Made by a program: the position numbers and the translations under genes. The notes below the pieces were generated by a model. The model searched no databases. It saw only the letters and a list, made by a program, of their open reading frames with translations, and was not told the DNA's origin. From positions 124,001 to 188,000 of the forward strand of contig NZ_JACVAC010000006.1 of assembly GCF_014851685.1 (NCBI RefSeq): a stretch of DNA of 64,000 nucleotides. The letters are read 5' to 3'. Of this stretch, positions 1 to 8,656 are shown piece after piece. This DNA is from Pseudomonas sp. PDM05 (GTDB lineage Bacteria; Pseudomonadota; Gammaproteobacteria; Pseudomonadales; Pseudomonadaceae). Within the stretch, counting starts at the first letter, position 1. The number at the start of each line of letters is the position of its first letter.

Positions 1-1
1 G

Positions 2-637
2 GCGCAGGCTCATGCCGGCGTTGAGGTTGAAGCCGCGCACATCGAGCAATTCGGCCAGGTCGATGGTGCCGTGATCGACCACCCGAATCGGCGCCCGACG
101 GTTGATGCGGGTCAGGCGCTCGCTGAGGGCATCAAAGGTGGCGTCATCCACCAGATCGCGCTTGCTCACCAGCAGGCGGTCGGCAAAGCCGATCTGGGCC
201 TGGGCGATGGTCTGGGTCAGGTGGTGCTCGGCGTGGGCCGCGTCCACCAGGGTGATGATGCCGTCGAGGATGTAGCGCTCACGCAGTTCCTCGTCGATGA
301 AAAAGGTCTGTGCCACCGGCGCCGGGTCGGCCAGGCCGGTGGTCTCGATCACCAGGCGGTCGAAGGCAATTTCGCCGCTGTCCAGGCGTTCGAGCAGCAG
401 GTACAGGGCCTTGGTCAGGTCGGTGTGGATGGTGCAGCACACGCAGCCGTTGGACAGGGTCATGACTTGCACCGGCTCATCGCCCAACAGTTGGGTGTCG
501 ATACCGGCATCACTGAATTCGTTTTCGATCACGGCGATTTTCAGGCCGTGCTCGGCTTTGAGCAGGTGACGCAGCAAGGTGGTCTTGCCGGCGCCGAGGA
601 AGCCACTGAGGATGGTTACGGGGATGGGAGAGGACAA
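2..637 (-). CDS. yjiA: CobW/YjiA-family metal-binding GTPase (3' end cut off by window edge)
   Basis: Only the first 212 codons are inside the window. The start is a TTG at 637 with an AAGGAG Shine-Dalgarno sequence 8 nt upstream. The N-terminus reads SSPIPVTILSGFLGAGKTT, a Walker A P-loop, and the metal-binding NGCVCC motif (CxCC type) follows at about residues 60-65. Both are hallmarks of the COG0523/CobW G3E GTPases, which deliver metals (Zn, Co, Ni) to targets. The gene follows cstA and a YjiX-type peptide on the same strand, the arrangement of yjiY-yjiX-yjiA in E. coli, so YjiA is the best family name. A REPIN sits between it and the YjiX gene. The metal and partner cannot be read from the sequence. 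Confidence 0.85.
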   Translation of the reverse strand, partial: MSSPIPVTILSGFLGAGKTTLLRHLLKAEHGLKIAVIENEFSDAGIDTQLLGDEPVQVMTLSNGCVCCTIHTDLTKALYLLLERLDSGEIAFDRLVIETTGLADPAPVAQTFFIDEELRERYILDGIITLVDAAHAEHHLTQTIAQAQIGFADRLLVSKRDLVDDATFDALSERLTRINRRAPIRVVDHGTIDLAELLDVRGFNLNAGMSLR

Positions 638-675
638 AGACAGTTCTCCTTATAACTGAAGGAACACAAAACAAA

Positions 676-765
676 TGTGGGAGCGGGCTTGCTCGCGAAA
701 GCAATGTGTCAGCCAGCACATACATCAACTGACAAACCGCTTTCGCGAGCAAGCCCGCTCCCACA
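676..765. repeat. REPIN (inverted REP pair), group GTGGGAGCGGGCTTG
   Basis: Two copies of the REP core TGTGGGAGCGGGCTTGCTCG face each other across a spacer of about 40 bp, so the unit can fold into one long hairpin. It lies inside an operon, between the YjiX-type gene and yjiA, where it could lower downstream expression or protect upstream mRNA. Confidence 0.9.
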
Positions 766-794
766 TGGGATCACCGCCAGCCCGGGCTACCGGG

Positions 795-992
795 TCAACA
801 GCACTTGGGCCCACCCTTGCCACCGTAACGGGCCTCCTGGCGTTCCCGGAAGAACGCCTTGTAGTCCATCACCGGTTTGTCCGGGTGCTTGGTTTGCATA
901 TGCTCGACGTACGTGTCGTAGTCGGGCATGCCGACCATCAGGCGCGCGGCCTGACCGAGGTATTTACCGAGGCGACTGATGTCATTGAACAT
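795..992 (-). CDS. YbdD/YjiX family short protein
   Basis: A 65-residue protein with the family pattern: a hydrophobic N-terminal helix ([18 protein letters not shown]), then [30 protein letters not shown] and a Cys-Cys C-terminus. This tiny family is almost always the gene after a CstA/BtsT transporter. Here it starts 15 bp after the cstA stop, with GAGG as Shine-Dalgarno sequence. Its function is unknown; it probably assists the transporter. Confidence 0.92.
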   Translation of the reverse strand: MFNDISRLGKYLGQAARLMVGMPDYDTYVEHMQTKHPDKPVMDYKAFFRERQEARYGGKGGPKCC

Positions 993-1007
993 GGCTGCAA
1001 TCCTCTA

Positions 1008-3074
1008 TCACGCGTCCGGCAGGGCCTGGAACGGGGCTTCTTTATCCGTACGCTCTTTGTTGCCCCAGGCGGCTACGCCGACCTTGAGCGCATAGAACAG
1101 GATGCTGAACACCACGAACAGGAACATCGCCGTCAGCGTTGCGTTGGTGTACGCGTTGTAGATCACGTGCTGCATCTGGTCGATGTTCTTCGCCGGGGCG
1201 AGGATCTGGCCATTGGCCAATGCATCGCTGTACTTCTTCGCCAGCGACAGGAAGCCGATCGCCGGGTTGGCGTCGAACAGCTTGATGAAGCCTGCGGTAG
1301 TGGTGCAGATCAGCAGCCATACTGCCGGCAGCATGGTCACCCAGATGTAGCGTTGGCGTTTCATTTTGATCAGCACGACGGTCGCCAGCATCAGCGCGAT
1401 ACCCGCGAGCATCTGGTTGGAGATACCAAACAGCGGCCACAAGGTGTTGATGCCGCCCAGTGGGTCGATCACGCCTTGGTACAGCAGGTAACCCCACATG
1501 GCCACGCAACCGGCAGTCGCGATCAGGTTGGCGGTCCACGATTCGGTGCGTTTGAGCGAAGGCACGAAGGAGCCGAGCAGGTCCTGCAACATGAAGCGAC
1601 CGGCGCGGGTACCGGCGTCAACCGCCGTCAGGATGAACAGCGCTTCGAACAGGATCGCGAAGTGATACCAGAACGCCATGGTGTTTTCACCCGGCAGCAC
1701 ACTGTGCAGGATCTGCGCGATACCCACGGCCAGGGTCGGCGCACCACCGGCTCGAGCCAGGATGGTGGTTTCACCGATGTCATGGGCGACGGCTTGCAGC
1801 GCCTCCGGGGTAATCGCAAAACCCCAGCTGCTGACGGTTTGCGCAACGGCAACGACATCGGCACCGACCACGGCGGCCGGGCTGTTCATGGCGAAGTACA
1901 CGCCAGGCTCGATCACCGAAGCCGCAACCATCGCCATGATGGCCACGAACGACTCCATCAACATGCCGCCGTAACCGATGTAGCGGGCGTTGGTTTCGTT
2001 ATCCAGCAGCTTGGGCGTGGTGCCCGAGGAGATCAGCGCGTGGAAACCCGAGACCGCGCCACAGGCAATGGTGATGAACAGGAACGGGAACAGGCCGCCC
2101 TTCCACACCGGGCCGGTGCCGTCGATGAACTGGGTCAGCGCGGGCATTTTCAGCTCTGGCATGGTGACCAGGATGCCGATGGCCAGGGCGATGATGGTGC
2201 CGATTTTCAGGAAGGTCGACAGGTAGTCACGCGGCGCCAGGATCAGCCATACCGGCAGTACCGCCGCGACGAAACCGTAGCCGATCAGCATCCAGGTGAT
2301 TTGAATGCCGGTGAAGGTGAAGGCCTTGGCCCACACCGGGTCAGCGGCAATCTGCCCGCCCAGCCAGATCGAACCCAGCAGCAACAGCACGCCGATGACC
2401 GAGATTTCACCAATGCGGCCCGGGCGGATGTAGCGCATGTACACGCCCATGAACATCGCAATCGGGATGGTCGCCATCACCGTGAAGATGCCCCACGGGC
2501 TCTCGGCCAGGGCCTTGACCACGATCAGCGCCAGCACCGCAAGGATGATGATCATGATCAGGAAGCAGCCGAACAGCGCGATAGTCCCCGGAATGCGGCC
2601 CATCTCTTCGCGGACCATATCCCCCAGGGAACGGCCGTTGCGCCGGGTGGACAGGAACAGGACCATGAAATCCTGCACCGCGCCGGCCAGTACCACACCG
2701 GCAATCAGCCAGAGCGTGCCGGGCAGGTAGCCCATTTGCGCCGCCAGCACCGGGCCGACCAAGGGGCCTGCACCGGCAATCGCCGCAAAGTGGTGACCGA
2801 AAAGGATATGTTTGTTGGTCGGCACATAGTCCAGACCGTCGTTGTTGATCACTGCGGGGGTGGCCCGCCGTGGATCGAGTTGCATCACGTTATTCGCGAT
2901 GAACAGGCTGTAGTAGCGGTATGCAACCAGGTAGATGGCCACAGCAGCGACCACAATCCACAAGGCGTTGATCGCCTCGCCGCGGCGCAAGGCCACTACG
3001 CCAAGGGCGCACGCTCCTACGATTGCCAGCACCAGCCAGGGTAGGTGGCGTAGCAGGCTATTATTATTTTTCAT
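1008..3074 (-). CDS. cstA: CstA/BtsT-type carbon starvation transporter
   Basis: A 688-residue polytopic inner-membrane protein, close to the usual length (about 700) of the CstA family of peptide or pyruvate transporters. I use the ATG at 3074 (MKNNNSLLRHL), because the longer open frame adds 43 residues without family character. Family segments include GHHFAAIAGAGPLVGPVLAAQ, FMVLFLSTRRNGRSLG and SGTTPKLLDNETNARYIGYGGML, with some 16-18 hydrophobic segments. E. coli CstA/BtsT import pyruvate and CstA also peptides; the exact substrate here is not readable. The gene heads an operon with a YjiX-type peptide and yjiA and is divergent from a PilZ gene. The shared intergenic region carries a dyad (3140-3162) that may bind an activator. 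Confidence 0.93.
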   Translation of the reverse strand: MKNNNSLLRHLPWLVLAIVGACALGVVALRRGEAINALWIVVAAVAIYLVAYRYYSLFIANNVMQLDPRRATPAVINNDGLDYVPTNKHILFGHHFAAIAGAGPLVGPVLAAQMGYLPGTLWLIAGVVLAGAVQDFMVLFLSTRRNGRSLGDMVREEMGRIPGTIALFGCFLIMIIILAVLALIVVKALAESPWGIFTVMATIPIAMFMGVYMRYIRPGRIGEISVIGVLLLLGSIWLGGQIAADPVWAKAFTFTGIQITWMLIGYGFVAAVLPVWLILAPRDYLSTFLKIGTIIALAIGILVTMPELKMPALTQFIDGTGPVWKGGLFPFLFITIACGAVSGFHALISSGTTPKLLDNETNARYIGYGGMLMESFVAIMAMVAASVIEPGVYFAMNSPAAVVGADVVAVAQTVSSWGFAITPEALQAVAHDIGETTILARAGGAPTLAVGIAQILHSVLPGENTMAFWYHFAILFEALFILTAVDAGTRAGRFMLQDLLGSFVPSLKRTESWTANLIATAGCVAMWGYLLYQGVIDPLGGINTLWPLFGISNQMLAGIALMLATVVLIKMKRQRYIWVTMLPAVWLLICTTTAGFIKLFDANPAIGFLSLAKKYSDALANGQILAPAKNIDQMQHVIYNAYTNATLTAMFLFVVFSILFYALKVGVAAWGNKERTDKEAPFQALPDA

Positions 3075-3139
3075 TTTTATATTCCAGCCAGGGTGGACAG
3101 AAAGGACAGCCGCTCCGAGTTTAGCGCTGTTGGCTTTAA

Positions 3140-3162
3140 AGACCACCCCCCTACGTTGGTCT
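3140..3162. promoter_or_regulatory. Inverted repeat AGACCA-N11-TGGTCT between cstA and the PilZ gene
   Basis: A perfect 6-bp inverted repeat with an 11-bp C-rich centre (CCCCCCTACGT). It lies 66 bp upstream of the cstA ATG and 86 bp upstream of the PilZ ATG. Spacing and symmetry fit a dimeric regulator site. No regulator is assigned. Confidence 0.4.
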
Positions 3163-3248
3163 AGAGCCTTCAGCGGGCAAAAAAAGCAGAAATACCAGCC
3201 CAATAATGGCGCAGGGCTACAATCCTTCTATCTCCAGAGGGCTTCACC

Positions 3249-3617
3249 ATGACCGAGCAACCGTCTGACCGCCGCCGTTTCCGCAGGATCGCCTTTGACG
3301 CCAAGACTGAACTGCGGCAGAACGGCCGGGAATGGCCAGTGCAATTGGTGGATCTGTCGCTAAAGGGCCTGTTGGTGCAACGGCCCGAGGACTGGAAGGG
3401 CAACAAATCGCTGCCGTTCGACGTCGACATACGCCTGGACCCCAAGGCCCATATCAAGATGCAGGTACGACTGGCCCATGATGATCGCGGCCAGTTGGGC
3501 TTTGTGTGCAAAGACATCGACCTGGAGTCGATCAGCCACCTGCGGCGGCTGATCGAGTTGAATCTGGGCGACCAGGAAGAGTTGGAGCGGGAGCTGGGGG
3601 CGCTGCTGGAGGTGTGA
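3249..3617 (+). CDS. PilZ domain protein (c-di-GMP binding)
   Basis: A 122-residue single-domain protein. The c-di-GMP signature is complete: an arginine-rich RRRFRR stretch at residues 8-13 (RxxxR motif) and DLSLKG at 35-40 (D/NxSxxG motif). The rest is the predicted beta barrel ending in a helical tail rich in E and L. Such stand-alone PilZ proteins act as cytoplasmic c-di-GMP receptors for motility or exopolysaccharide control. It is transcribed divergently from cstA and converges with the next gene, only 4 bp away. The partner cannot be inferred. Confidence 0.9.
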   Translation: MTEQPSDRRRFRRIAFDAKTELRQNGREWPVQLVDLSLKGLLVQRPEDWKGNKSLPFDVDIRLDPKAHIKMQVRLAHDDRGQLGFVCKDIDLESISHLRRLIELNLGDQEELERELGALLEV

Positions 3618-3621
3618 GGGC

Positions 3622-4347
3622 TCAGGGAAATGCCGTACGTGCCGGGAAGTCGCTTTCCGTGTCCCAGTAACCCGCTTTCTGCGTGGATACCCCATGCCAC
3701 TGCCCCCCTACCCAACGGTAGGTCTGGTAGCGCGTGGCAAAATCATCGTCACCGTCGCCGTCCATGAATGACGAGACTTGCAAGAGTTCATCCGCACCGC
3801 CGCCAGCAGGCGTCGAAACCTTCCAGGCCGCCTTGCCGGTGCTGGCCAGGATAAGTGGCTTGAGTTTGCCATCCGCGTCCTGGTAGCCCACCGGCTCCAG
3901 TTGCTGCTTGGCAGGCAGCAACAATTGCGTGGCCGGGCCGCTGTAGCTGCCCATTGGGGCGGTCTGGTCGATGGTCAAAAAATACACAGGCTCCGGCTGC
4001 CCGTTGAGCGCGGCTTTCTTGACCTTGGCCAGCGGGTAGCCGAGGTCCTTGTGCGCTATCACCGCGCCGGAGGCCGACACCAACCGCACCTGGGCCTCTC
4101 GCAACGGGTTTTCAACCAGATCACCGGGCTCGTCGAACGAGTCTTCATCCAGCCCGCTGCCCCAGCTGTCCTTGTGCAATTGGGCGCTGATGCGCTGGTC
4201 TTCCAGCACCTGCAAGCTGCTGCCCTCTTGGGTGACCAGCGTTTGTGCCAGCCGATACCCCGCTGGCACGTCGGCCCGCGCCATGGCGGGCAATCCGGCC
4301 AAGGTCATGAATAGGGCAAGCGCGCCCCAGCGATTCATTCGTTGCAT
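3622..4347 (-). CDS. Secreted hypothetical protein
   Basis: A 241-residue product from the ATG at 4347 (a second ATG lies three codons later). It begins with a signal peptide (GALALFMTLAGLPAMARA, cleavage about residue 25). The mature part is hydrophilic and mostly predicted beta. Near the C-terminus there is an acidic DGDGDDDFATRYQTYRW stretch that resembles a calcium-type loop, though I would not call it one. The gene starts 16 bp after the radA stop, so it is probably co-transcribed with radA. I do not recognise a family. Confidence 0.75.
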   Translation of the reverse strand: MQRMNRWGALALFMTLAGLPAMARADVPAGYRLAQTLVTQEGSSLQVLEDQRISAQLHKDSWGSGLDEDSFDEPGDLVENPLREAQVRLVSASGAVIAHKDLGYPLAKVKKAALNGQPEPVYFLTIDQTAPMGSYSGPATQLLLPAKQQLEPVGYQDADGKLKPLILASTGKAAWKVSTPAGGGADELLQVSSFMDGDGDDDFATRYQTYRWVGGQWHGVSTQKAGYWDTESDFPARTAFP

Positions 4348-4363
4348 GACGCCTATCCCTGAG

Positions 4364-5731
4364 TTATTCAAAAAGTGCATCCAATGCCTGTTCCAGGCGG
4401 GTCACCCCAATAATCTGTATCCCCGGTGGCGACTCCTTCGGCGCGTTGCCCTTGGGTACGATCGCACGCTTGAAGCCGTGCTTGGCGGCTTCCTTCAAGC
4501 GCTCCTGGCCACTTGGGACGGGCCGCACTTCGCCAGACAAGCCCACCTCACCAAACACCAACAGGTCGTGAGGCAACGGCCGGTTACGCAAACTGGACAT
4601 CACCGCCGCCATCAACGCCAGGTCAGACGCGGTCTCCAGCACCTTGACCCCGCCCACCACGTTGAGGAACACGTCCTGGTCGTGGGTCGGAATGCCGCCA
4701 TGCCGGTGCAATACCGCCAGCAGCATGGCCAAGCGGTTCTGATCCAGGCCCAGCGTGACACGCCGGGGGTTGGCCAGATGACTGTCATCCACCAGCGCCT
4801 GCACCTCCACCAACATCGGCCGGGTGCCTTCCCACGTTGCCATCACCACACTGCCCGGGACTTCTTCCTGGGCACGGGTCAGAAAAATCGCGGAGGGGTT
4901 GGAGACTTCTTTCAGCCCCCGGTCGGTCATGGCAAATACACCCAACTCGTTTACCGCACCGAAGCGGTTCTTCACCGCCCGCAGCAAACGCAGGCGGCCG
5001 TCGGATTCCCCCTCGAAATACAACACGGTATCGACCATATGCTCCAACACCCGTGGCCCGGCCAGTGCGCCTTCCTTGGTCACGTGGCCCACCAGGAAGA
5101 TCGCCGTGCCGCTCTGCTTGGCATAACGCACCAGCAGCGCCGCACTCTCGCGCACCTGGGACACGCCGCCCGGTGCCGATTGCAGTTGCTCGGTGAAAAT
5201 GGTCTGGATCGAGTCGATCACCATGACCTTGGGCTTTTCGATACGCGCCGTGGCGATGATGCTTTCGATGCAGGTTTCGGTCATCACCCGCAGCTGGTCC
5301 TGGGGCAAACCCAGGCGACGGGCGCGCATGGCCACTTGTTGCTGGGATTCTTCGCCGGTGACATACAGCGCCGGCATGCGGCTGGCGATGCTGCACAGGG
5401 TTTGCAGCAGGATGGTCGACTTGCCGATGCCGGGATCGCCGCCGATCAACACGACCGAGCCGTCCACCAGGCCGCCGCCGAGCACGCGGTCCAGTTCGCC
5501 GGACGCGGTGGAAAAACGCGGGATCTCTTCAACGCTGACTTCGGCCAGGGTCTTGATCTGCGCCTGTTGCCCGGTCCAGCCCGCACGACCGGTGGGGGCT
5601 GCCGCGCCGCCGCTTTCGATCATGGTTTCGGTGAGGGTGTTCCACGCACCGCATTCACCGCACTGGCCGGCCCATTTGGGAAAGGTCGCGCCGCACTCCG
5701 TGCAGCCGTACATGCGCTTGGCCTTTGCCAT
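4364..5731 (-). CDS. radA: DNA repair protein RadA (Sms)
   Basis: A 455-residue protein, full length for the family. Domains in order: a C4 zinc finger (Cys10, Cys13, Cys24, Cys27), a RecA-type ATPase with Walker A GGDPGIGKS at residues 97-105, the RadA signature KNRFG at 254-258, and a C-terminal Lon-protease-like domain without catalytic residues. RadA is a DnaB-like motor that drives branch migration of recombination intermediates and promotes strand-break repair in the cytoplasm. It is followed by a secreted hypothetical gene on the same strand. Confidence 0.97.
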   Translation of the reverse strand: MAKAKRMYGCTECGATFPKWAGQCGECGAWNTLTETMIESGGAAAPTGRAGWTGQQAQIKTLAEVSVEEIPRFSTASGELDRVLGGGLVDGSVVLIGGDPGIGKSTILLQTLCSIASRMPALYVTGEESQQQVAMRARRLGLPQDQLRVMTETCIESIIATARIEKPKVMVIDSIQTIFTEQLQSAPGGVSQVRESAALLVRYAKQSGTAIFLVGHVTKEGALAGPRVLEHMVDTVLYFEGESDGRLRLLRAVKNRFGAVNELGVFAMTDRGLKEVSNPSAIFLTRAQEEVPGSVVMATWEGTRPMLVEVQALVDDSHLANPRRVTLGLDQNRLAMLLAVLHRHGGIPTHDQDVFLNVVGGVKVLETASDLALMAAVMSSLRNRPLPHDLLVFGEVGLSGEVRPVPSGQERLKEAAKHGFKRAIVPKGNAPKESPPGIQIIGVTRLEQALDALFE

Positions 5732-5766
5732 ATGAGAACCTCCAACCGAAAAACCGCGATGATAGC

Positions 5767-6306
5767 TCAGCGCGGCGTCGGGGTCCGGATTTCACCGTCG
5801 GCCAATCGTGAAGCACTGTTGCCGACCGGGTCTTCAGCGTTGAGGTCGGCGCCCTTGGCTTTGAGCGCGTCCAGCAACTCGATGCGCTTGAACAGCCCGG
5901 CGTACATCGCCGCCGTCTGCCCGGCGCCGTTGCGTTGGTCGGGGTTGCAGTCGGTGGCCAGCAGACGCTGGGCGATTTTCAGCTCGCCCTTGAAGATCGC
6001 GCCCATCAGCGCGGTGTTGCCGCGGTTGTCCTGCACGCAGGCGTCGGCGCCGGCCTCGAGCAGGCGCTCCACAAACGGTGCCTGGCCGTGATAGGCGGCG
6101 AGGATCAGCGCGGTGTAGCCCTTGTCGTCCCGGGTGTTGAGGCTGTAGCCGGAGTCGATAAACGTGTTGAGCATGTCGAGGTCGCCACGGCGGGCGGCGT
6201 CGAAATAGTAGTCCTGCAACTGCGCCTTGAGCGCCATCGGGTCGGGAGTCTCGGCCTGGGCGACAAAGGCCAGCATGGCCATCAGCAGGCCGATAGAAAT
6301 ACGCAT
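5767..6306 (-). CDS. ankB: Periplasmic ankyrin-repeat protein AnkB
   Basis: A 179-residue protein from the ATG at 6306, preceded by AGGAG with good spacing. It has a signal peptide (ISIGLLMAMLAFVAQA), then about four ankyrin repeats with the usual G-TALxLAAYxGxxxxVxxLLxxGAD pattern (for example GYTALILAAYHGQAPFVERL). The catalase gene katB lies immediately upstream on the same strand, and the katB-ankB pair is known in P. aeruginosa, where AnkB supports periplasmic catalase activity. The symbol is assigned from that context. Expected location is the periplasm. Confidence 0.88.
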   Translation of the reverse strand: MRISIGLLMAMLAFVAQAETPDPMALKAQLQDYYFDAARRGDLDMLNTFIDSGYSLNTRDDKGYTALILAAYHGQAPFVERLLEAGADACVQDNRGNTALMGAIFKGELKIAQRLLATDCNPDQRNGAGQTAAMYAGLFKRIELLDALKAKGADLNAEDPVGNSASRLADGEIRTPTPR

Positions 6307-6364
6307 GGGTGTTCTCCTGCCAAAGGTCGACGCCCGCTCACGGGCGCCGACCAGAACCAACGGA

Positions 6365-7906
6365 TCAGTCAGTCAGTTTTTCTGCCAGCGCCTTCACGCG
6401 CGCCAAGTCACCCTTGGCGACCTTGGCCACGCCGGTGCCGTACTCCGGATCAGCCTTGTAGAGGAACGACAGGATGATGTGCTTGCTCTCGTCATCGGTG
6501 GTGGCCAGGGAGCCGCCGAAGTTGTCGATCAAGTCCTGACGCTCTTTCTTGCTGTAGGAACGGTACAAATCGCCGGCCTGCTTGAAGTTCTGCTCACGCT
6601 GGATCTTCGCCTGCTGGGTGCTGCCCACCAGCGCCGACTGGCTGTAGCGCGCGGTTTGCGGCTCTTGCCGCGGCTCGAGGCGGCTTGGCTGATAGTTCAC
6701 GCCGCTGCTGGTCTTGCCAAGGTTCATCGCCCCGTCCTGGTTACCGTTGTTGACGGCCACCCGTGGCGCGTTGATCGGCAGTTGCAGGGCATTGGCGCCC
6801 AGGCGGTACATTTGGGTGTCGGCGTAGGAGAACACCCGGCCTTGCAGCAGGCGGTCTTCCGACGGTTCGATGCCAGGCACCAGGTTGGCCGGGGCCATGG
6901 CCACTTGCTCGGTCTCCTGGAAGACGTTGGCCGGGTTGCGGTTCAGCACCATCTGCCCGACTTTGCGCTCAGGCACGTTCGGCCAGATCTTGGTGGCATC
7001 CAACGGGTCGAAGTCGAACTTGGCCAGGTCTTCAGGCTTGAGCACCTGCACGTACAGGTCCCACTTGGGGAAATCGCCCTTGTTGATGTGGGTGACCAGA
7101 TCGTTGGTCATGTGGCTGTAGTCACGGCCCTGCACTTCGCTGACCTGCTTGGGATCGAGGTTCTTGATGCCTTGCAGGCTCTTCCAGTGGAACTTGACGT
7201 AGTGCACTTCACCCTTGGCGTTGATCAGCTTGTAGGCATGCACACCGTTGCCGTCCATTTCGCGGTAGCTGGCTGGCGTACCGGAGTCGGAATACAGCTC
7301 GGTCAGCGTACGAGTCGCCTCCGGCACATGGGAGAAGAAGTCAAAGCGACGCGAATCGTCATCCAGGTTGGTACGCGGGTCCGGCTTGAAGGCGTGAACC
7401 ATGTCCGGGAATTTGATGGCGTCGCGGATGAAGAACGTCGGGAAGTTGTTGCCTACCAGGTCCCAGTTGCCGTCAGCGGTGTAGAACTTGGTGGCAAAGC
7501 CGCGTGGGTCACGCAGGGTTTCCGGGGAGTGGTTGCCGTGGACCACGGCGGAGAAGCGCACGAACACCGGGGTGGCTTCGCCGGCGGCGAACACCTTGGC
7601 CTTGGTCAGGTCGCTGAGGCTGTCAGTGACGGTAAAGGTGCCGTGGGCGCCAGTGCCACGCGCGTGTACGACGCGCTCGGGGATACGTTCGCGGTCGAAG
7701 CGCTGCAGTTTTTGAATCAGTTGCACGTCCTGAAGCAGCACCGGGCCATTGGCGCCGGCGGTTTGCGAGTTCTGGTTATCGCCCACGGCAGCACCGTTGT
7801 CGCGGGTCAGGTTGGCGGCGTGTACAGACAGGGAAAGCAAGCTGGCGGTCACCAGTACCAGCGCGGATCGCGCTGCAACAGGCCCGCGGTTCATTGGGTT
7901 CTTCAT
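6365..7906 (-). CDS. katB: Catalase KatB, exported heme catalase
   Basis: A 513-residue clade-2 type small-subunit catalase with a cleavable signal peptide (residues about 11-31, ending SVHA). Catalytic His81 sits in RVVHARGTGAHG, the distal Asn is in VGNNFPTFF (about 153-154), and the proximal heme ligand Tyr361 is in RVFSYADTQMYRLG. It disproportionates hydrogen peroxide in the periplasm. It is followed by ankB, probably as one transcript. In P. aeruginosa katB is peroxide-induced through OxyR; the AT-rich upstream region (about 7960-8110) would hold that control, but I could not align a full OxyR site. Confidence 0.95.
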   Translation of the reverse strand: MKNPMNRGPVAARSALVLVTASLLSLSVHAANLTRDNGAAVGDNQNSQTAGANGPVLLQDVQLIQKLQRFDRERIPERVVHARGTGAHGTFTVTDSLSDLTKAKVFAAGEATPVFVRFSAVVHGNHSPETLRDPRGFATKFYTADGNWDLVGNNFPTFFIRDAIKFPDMVHAFKPDPRTNLDDDSRRFDFFSHVPEATRTLTELYSDSGTPASYREMDGNGVHAYKLINAKGEVHYVKFHWKSLQGIKNLDPKQVSEVQGRDYSHMTNDLVTHINKGDFPKWDLYVQVLKPEDLAKFDFDPLDATKIWPNVPERKVGQMVLNRNPANVFQETEQVAMAPANLVPGIEPSEDRLLQGRVFSYADTQMYRLGANALQLPINAPRVAVNNGNQDGAMNLGKTSSGVNYQPSRLEPRQEPQTARYSQSALVGSTQQAKIQREQNFKQAGDLYRSYSKKERQDLIDNFGGSLATTDDESKHIILSFLYKADPEYGTGVAKVAKGDLARVKALAEKLTD

Positions 7907-8193
7907 CGAGGTTTCCTCTGGTTTTTTTAGTGCACATTCAGTTGTGCTTGCCAGAGGCTAGTGACCCGCGAGTCAGAAGATAAATAGAAAAGCCGTAACA
8001 ACCCGATTGATAAAATAATCTGGTAAGCCACTGATTTGGCGCGTATTTCGCGCGCGATTGGTGGCACTTTGCAAACTATTTGCGTTTTAATGTGTCGATA
8101 AAAACTAACAGTGTTAACGGTTGTTTCAGGCAAGCCCTCTACGACTGACTTACACTGACCTCCACCCTCCTCATCTGTAACAAGGAATAACCT

Positions 8194-8610
8194 ATGGGCG
8201 TGATCAGTGAGTTCAAGGCCTTCGCGGTCAAAGGTAATGTGGTCGACATGGCCGTCGGTATTATCATCGGCGCTGCCTTCGGCAAAATTGTTTCCTCGTT
8301 TGTAGGCGACGTGGTGATGCCTCCCATCGGTCTGTTGATCGGCGGCGTGGACTTCGGTGACTTGGCGATAACGCTCAAGGCCGCACAAGGCGATGTACCA
8401 GCCGTGGTGTTGGCGTACGGCAAGTTCATCCAGAGCGTGATCGACTTCGTGATCGTCGCGTTCGCGATCTTCATGGGCGTAAAGGCCATCAACCGCCTCA
8501 AGCGCGAAGAAGCCGTGGCCCCAAGCCTGCCGCCGACGCCGACCAAGGAGGAAGTGTTGCTGGGTGAGATCCGTGACCTGCTCAAGGCACAGAACGACAA
8601 GCCGCTTTAA
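8194..8610 (+). CDS. mscL: Large-conductance mechanosensitive channel MscL
   Basis: A 138-residue inner-membrane protein. It begins with the conserved N-terminal amphipathic segment [22 protein letters not shown], followed by the TM1 pore helix [15 protein letters not shown], a periplasmic loop, TM2 ([22 protein letters not shown]) and the cytoplasmic charged helix bundle ending [10 protein letters not shown]. It acts as a pentameric emergency valve on hypo-osmotic shock. It has its own AAGGA ribosome-binding site and a strong bidirectional terminator directly downstream. Confidence 0.97.
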   Translation: MGVISEFKAFAVKGNVVDMAVGIIIGAAFGKIVSSFVGDVVMPPIGLLIGGVDFGDLAITLKAAQGDVPAVVLAYGKFIQSVIDFVIVAFAIFMGVKAINRLKREEAVAPSLPPTPTKEEVLLGEIRDLLKAQNDKPL

Positions 8611-8625
8611 CAAAAAGCCGGCATG

Positions 8626-8655
8626 AAAAAGGCGCCTGCTTGAGGCGCCTTTTTT
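8626..8655. terminator. Bidirectional intrinsic terminator between mscL and fpr
   Basis: The stem AAAAGGCGCCT / AGGCGCCTTTT has a GCTTG loop and is flanked by A and T runs on both sides. It therefore works for mscL (plus) and for the converging reductase gene (minus). Confidence 0.92.
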
Positions 8656-8656
8656 C

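Noticed and set aside
676..765. REP repeats as a possible CRISPR array
   Set aside because: Copies are dispersed singly or in pairs, form inverted hairpins and have no regular spacers; no cas genes.
675..3044. 789-codon open frame on the plus strand across cstA
   Set aside because: Antisense shadow of cstA: His/Gln/Arg-rich low-complexity translation, no ribosome-binding site and no domain.
7907..8193. OxyR site before katB
   Set aside because: AT-rich sequence with loose ATAG/CTAT resemblance only; the four-part spacing of the consensus could not be aligned.
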